A stretch of 8,515 nt of DNA from an uncultured Megasphaera sp. (lineage in GTDB: Bacteria; Bacillota; Negativicutes; Veillonellales; Megasphaeraceae). The stretch lies in contig CABQJB010000088.1 in NCBI GenBank assembly GCA_902464195.1, positions 1-8,515 on the forward strand, in the 5' to 3' direction. The notes beneath the pieces are model-generated. The model did no database searches. It was not told where the DNA came from and saw only the letters and a list, made by a program, of their open reading frames with translations. Shown here in pieces: positions 6,148 to 8,515 of the stretch. Numbering within the stretch: position 1 is the stretch's first letter; each line of letters begins with the position of its first letter. The translations under genes were made by a program, and so were the position numbers.

Positions 6148-8391
6148 CTACAACTTAATATTGAAGGACAAGAGGTACGTCCGGGCCTGGCCGAGGTATA
6201 CGGCATTTTCCAGGGCGTGCCAGTAATTGCGGTTGAAGACGTTGAGGACGTCGAAGCGGACCGTCATGGGCGTACCGCCGCTCTTGAAGGAATAGCGGGC
6301 GCCTACATCCCAGCGGGTCCAGGGAGCGACACGCAGGGTATTGGCGGCGTTGGCATAGGCCGAGCTGTTGTAGATCATGCGTGTCGTAAAGGTCAGGCCC
6401 GGTACGGACTTGATGTCCTGTTCCAGGCCCATCGTAGCCGTCCAGCGGGACGTGCCGGCGACCTGGTTGCCATTATACTGGCCATCCTGGGAATTGGTAT
6501 ACTTGGCATCGAGGTAGGCGACGCCGCCGAGGATACGGGTCCCCTTCTTCGGTTCGCCGAAGATGTTCCATTCGATGCCGCGGTGGCGGACTTCACCTGT
6601 CAATTCGTAGTATTTCGTCAATTCATTTTCGATGAGCGACGGTTCGCGGATATCGAAGGCGCTGAGGGTCGTCGTGTACTTGCCGAAATCGAACTTCGTG
6701 CCGATTTCGTACTGCTTCGTCTTATATGGGGCAAAGGACTGACCGTAGTTGGCTGCATTTGTATCGGTAACGGTTTCGCCGGCTTCCAGGCCCTGCATGT
6801 AGTTGGCATAGATGGAAGCGTGTTTGCCCATCTTGTGGACGATGCCGTACGACGGCGAGAAGACCGTTTCATCTGACGAGCTGGCCTTATTCGCCGTCGA
6901 GCTGACGGTATTATTGAAGTTTTCCAGTTTAGCCCGCTGGAAACGGCCGCCGATGATGAACTGCCAAGCGTCGTCTTTCGTCGACAAAATGTCCGTCAGA
7001 GCCACGCCGGTCAGCGTCGTTTCATCGTTCTTCGGTTCAGCCCAGCTGTCATGAGCCGGATAGCCCTGGAACTGCGGGTCATAGAAGTTTGTCGTATAAC
7101 TGTAATTCTTGCCGAGGGCCGTCTTGATCTTGCGGTTGGCCATGTAGCGCGTGTAGTGGACGCGGTCGGCACTGAGGACGAGTTCGTGTCTGATGTCCCC
7201 CGTCTTCACTTTGCCGCGGATGCCGATTTCTTCCGTATCGGCTTTGTTGACCTGATTGTTGTAGTTATAGGCTACCGTCGACTTGCCGCTCTTATTGGTG
7301 AGCTGGAAGGTATTATACAAGTAGTCCATGGACGTGTCGCGCAGACCGATGGCAGCAAAGGCCGTCCAATCCTTGTTGAGGTCGTATTCACCGTGGAAGA
7401 CGCCGTATTTTTCGACAACCGTCCGATACGTGCCGGGGGCGCCGAATTTCGAGTGTATATAAGCTTTAGGCATGTACGAGACATTTTTCAGGAAATCCGA
7501 GCCAAAAGTGACGCGGTACTGGGGATTGTCGATGTGGTCGTAGACATAGCCCAAGTCGAGGGAAGCCCGGTAGCGGTCGCCTTTCGTATCCAAGGCGACA
7601 TTGACACTGGTCGTCTTTTCCCGTTCATCATCGTTGACCGTATGGCCGCCGCCGCGGTTGAGGACGTTGACGCGGACGCCGTATTTCCCATCTTTCGTGC
7701 GCTGGCCGACATCGAGGTGTTCCGTCAGCTGTGCGCCCGAGCCGAGGGATACAGTCAAGTCGCGGGTCGGCGTATCTTCAGCCCGCTTGGGGACGAAGTT
7801 GATCGTGCCGCCGACAGTGCCATTCGGCGGAAGACCGCCTAAGAGTGCGCTCGGCCCCTTGATGATATCCACCCGTTCAACGGCTTCGACACCGCTGTAG
7901 AAACGGGGGCCTACGCCGTAGATGCCATCCCACTGGACGTCCTGCTGGGTCGTCTTGAAACCGCGGATGTTCCAGGCGCTGGAAGCCCCGGACAGGGTCT
8001 GGTCACTGACCGACGGGTCGTTGGAGGTGACGTCGGACACGTTCGCCGCCTGCTGGTCTTCAATGGTCTTGGAGCTGATGCCGACGACGTTGAAGGGAAC
8101 GTCGAGGATTTTCTTATCCCCTAAGGCCCCCATATGGCTCGTCGTCGATACCTGTCCGCCGGCAAAAGTCTGTGGCGGCTGTTCTTCCGGCACCGGTTCC
8201 GGTTCAGGTTCTGCAGCCTTCGGTTCCGGCGGCGGCGCAGCCTCCTCTTTCGGTGCTTCATAAGTATCGTAAACGTCATCGGATCCTAAATCATAGACGG
8301 GCATTGCATCATCGGCATAAGCAGCGGCCCCATAGAGGCTCATGCCGGATAAGGTCGTGCTGGCCAAGGCCATCAAGACCCATAAGCGCAT
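6148..8391 (-). CDS. TonB-dependent siderophore-type outer-membrane receptor
   Basis: A 747-residue outer-membrane gated porin that would import a ferric siderophore using TonB energy. As written it begins MRLWVLMALAS and has a signal peptide ending AAAYA (cleavage after about residue 26). Residues 45-75 form a Glu/Pro/Ala-rich linker. The plug covers about 76-205: FAGGQV, DVPFNVVGISSKTIEDQQA, NIRGF, VERVDIIKGPSALLGG and GGTINFVPKRA. The rest is an alternating-strand beta-barrel ending YLLSFNIKL, with a C-terminal Leu where Phe is usual. No N-terminal STN signalling domain is seen. The ATG at 8391 has no adjacent Shine-Dalgarno: AGGAG at 8414-8418 is optimally placed for a GTG at 8405 that is out of frame by one base. 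One extra A in the A7 tract (8396-8402) would join that GTG and give an MKKKTMRLW signal peptide. The true start is therefore uncertain. First gene of the operon; ligand unknown. Confidence 0.9.
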   Translation of the reverse strand: MRLWVLMALASTTLSGMSLYGAAAYADDAMPVYDLGSDDVYDTYEAPKEEAAPPPEPKAAEPEPEPVPEEQPPQTFAGGQVSTTSHMGALGDKKILDVPFNVVGISSKTIEDQQAANVSDVTSNDPSVSDQTLSGASSAWNIRGFKTTQQDVQWDGIYGVGPRFYSGVEAVERVDIIKGPSALLGGLPPNGTVGGTINFVPKRAEDTPTRDLTVSLGSGAQLTEHLDVGQRTKDGKYGVRVNVLNRGGGHTVNDDEREKTTSVNVALDTKGDRYRASLDLGYVYDHIDNPQYRVTFGSDFLKNVSYMPKAYIHSKFGAPGTYRTVVEKYGVFHGEYDLNKDWTAFAAIGLRDTSMDYLYNTFQLTNKSGKSTVAYNYNNQVNKADTEEIGIRGKVKTGDIRHELVLSADRVHYTRYMANRKIKTALGKNYSYTTNFYDPQFQGYPAHDSWAEPKNDETTLTGVALTDILSTKDDAWQFIIGGRFQRAKLENFNNTVSSTANKASSSDETVFSPSYGIVHKMGKHASIYANYMQGLEAGETVTDTNAANYGQSFAPYKTKQYEIGTKFDFGKYTTTLSAFDIREPSLIENELTKYYELTGEVRHRGIEWNIFGEPKKGTRILGGVAYLDAKYTNSQDGQYNGNQVAGTSRWTATMGLEQDIKSVPGLTFTTRMIYNSSAYANAANTLRVAPWTRWDVGARYSFKSGGTPMTVRFDVLNVFNRNYWHALENAVYLGQARTYLLSFNIKL

Positions 8392-8405
8392 CGTCTTTTT
8401 TTCAC
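8373..8405 (-). other. Short upstream reading frame fed by the operon's Shine-Dalgarno
   Basis: In the sequence as given, the GTG at 8405 (and an in-frame ATG at 8411) opens a frame reading (M)KKRRCAYGS and then TGA at 8375-8373. The stop overlaps an ATG, codon 7 of the receptor frame, as TGATG. It is therefore either the out-of-frame version of the receptor's own start, or a tiny leader ORF that could couple translation. Reinitiation at codon 7 would give a signal peptide without a basic n-region, which makes simple coupling less attractive than frame restoration. Confidence 0.5.
8396..8402 (-). repeat. A7 homopolymer tract at the receptor start
   Basis: Seven consecutive A residues on the coding strand lie immediately after the GTG at 8405-8403 and before AAGACG-type codons. 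Seven As keep the GTG out of frame with the receptor; eight would put it in frame. Tracts like this are prone to replication and transcription slippage, and are also a common place for sequencing or assembly length errors. Confidence 0.85.
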
Positions 8406-8413
8406 GTACATGT

Positions 8414-8420
8414 CTCCTTT
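8414..8420 (-). promoter_or_regulatory. Shine-Dalgarno of the receptor gene
   Basis: AAAGGAG on the minus strand, a strong match to the anti-Shine-Dalgarno. Its spacing is 8 nt to the GTG at 8405, only 2 nt to the ATG at 8411, and 22 nt to the ATG at 8391. The only well-spaced start is thus the GTG, which decides that the natural start is probably not the annotated in-frame ATG. Confidence 0.85.
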
Positions 8421-8433
8421 CTCTTTTTGTAAC

Positions 8434-8453
8434 GATTATATATTCTCATTATC
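8434..8453 (-). promoter_or_regulatory. Putative Fur box downstream of the operon promoter
   Basis: On the minus strand the site reads GATAATGAGAAT followed by ATATAATC. It matches the 19-bp Fur consensus (GATAATGATAATCATTATC) at 13 of 19 positions by my count, including the first eight, and is flanked by imperfect inverted ends GATAAT/ATAATC. It lies about 15-35 nt downstream of the predicted transcription start, where bound Fur would block early elongation or polymerase loading. The iron-transport genes behind it fit Fur control. Confidence 0.65.
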
Positions 8454-8474
8454 AATGCTGTAAAAGCAGTGCTA

Positions 8475-8503
8475 ATGATACATGAATTTCTTATCGTTGT
8501 CAA
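8475..8503 (-). promoter_or_regulatory. Sigma-70-type promoter of the siderophore uptake operon
   Basis: A perfect -35 TTGACA (8503-8498) is separated by 17 bp from the -10 TATCAT (8480-8475), five of six matches to consensus, inside an AT-rich region. Predicted transcription start is near 8468, giving a leader of about 60 nt before the GTG at 8405. No other promoter is apparent inside the tightly packed operon. Confidence 0.8.
8477..8495 (-). promoter_or_regulatory. Weak second Fur-like site in the promoter spacer
   Basis: A 19-bp stretch starting GATAAG and ending TATC on the minus strand, with four-base inverted ends GATA/TATC and about 10 of 19 matches to the Fur consensus. Its placement exactly between -35 and -10 is ideal for a repressor. 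The match is weak, and the AT-rich context makes chance similarity possible. Confidence 0.35.
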
Positions 8504-8515
8504 ATAATTTAAAGT

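Noticed and set aside
7051..7842. 263-codon plus-strand open frame opposite the TonB-dependent receptor
   Set aside because: Antisense to the receptor barrel, no plausible ribosome binding site, and no domain pattern; treated as a shadow.
8405..8515. Cobalamin or other metabolite riboswitch upstream of the receptor
   Set aside because: The predicted leader is only about 60 nt and shows no conserved riboswitch core; the region instead contains a promoter and Fur-like sites.
1..8515. CRISPR arrays, tRNA/rRNA genes, insertion sequences or prophage genes
   Set aside because: No regularly spaced repeats, no transposase- or phage-like reading frames and no tRNA-like cloverleaf were seen on either strand by eye.

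Overview
The window looks like chromosomal DNA from a diderm Firmicute of the class Negativicutes; a Megasphaera-like genome is my best guess, but the genus is inference. Coding DNA has G/C-rich third codon positions, the genes carry strong Firmicutes-type Shine-Dalgarno sequences (AAAGGAG, GGAGG), and there is nevertheless a TonB-dependent outer-membrane receptor, which requires an outer membrane.

Layout. Bases 27-2098 hold two plus-strand genes 29 bp apart. The first encodes a NYN (PIN-like) domain joined by an acidic linker to an OST-HTH/LOTUS RNA-binding domain and a basic tail. The second encodes a single-pass membrane protein whose cytoplasmic part looks like a DnaQ-type (DEDDh) exonuclease fold with its catalytic residues replaced, and whose exported part ends in an SH3-like segment. 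Bases 2098-2197 form a convergent intergenic region with a strong bidirectional terminator, a GC-rich palindrome and a short TTAGGGG repeat. Bases 8515-2198, on the minus strand, carry one compact five-gene operon: TonB-dependent siderophore-type receptor, two FecCD-family permeases, a FecE/FhuC-type ATPase and a substrate-binding lipoprotein. Gaps are 23 bp or less, and some genes overlap.

How the operon works. The receptor would bring a ferric siderophore (or similar chelate) across the outer membrane using TonB energy, the lipoprotein would capture it in the periplasm, and the permease pair with the ATPase would import it into the cytoplasm. A near-consensus sigma-70 promoter (TTGACA, 17 bp, TATCAT) lies upstream, with a Fur-box-like site just downstream of the predicted transcription start and a weaker one between -35 and -10, so iron repression is likely. 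The leader is only about 60 nt, which leaves no room for a cobalamin riboswitch and favours iron over vitamin B12. TonB/ExbB/ExbD and siderophore synthesis genes are not in the window.

The two most notable points are: (1) the receptor reading frame does not connect to its well-placed Shine-Dalgarno and GTG start unless the A7 tract just after the start becomes A8, which suggests a phase-variable or slippage-dependent switch, or a one-base sequence error; and (2) the NYN/LOTUS protein sits beside a membrane-anchored pseudo-exonuclease, a possible uncharacterised RNA-related pair.
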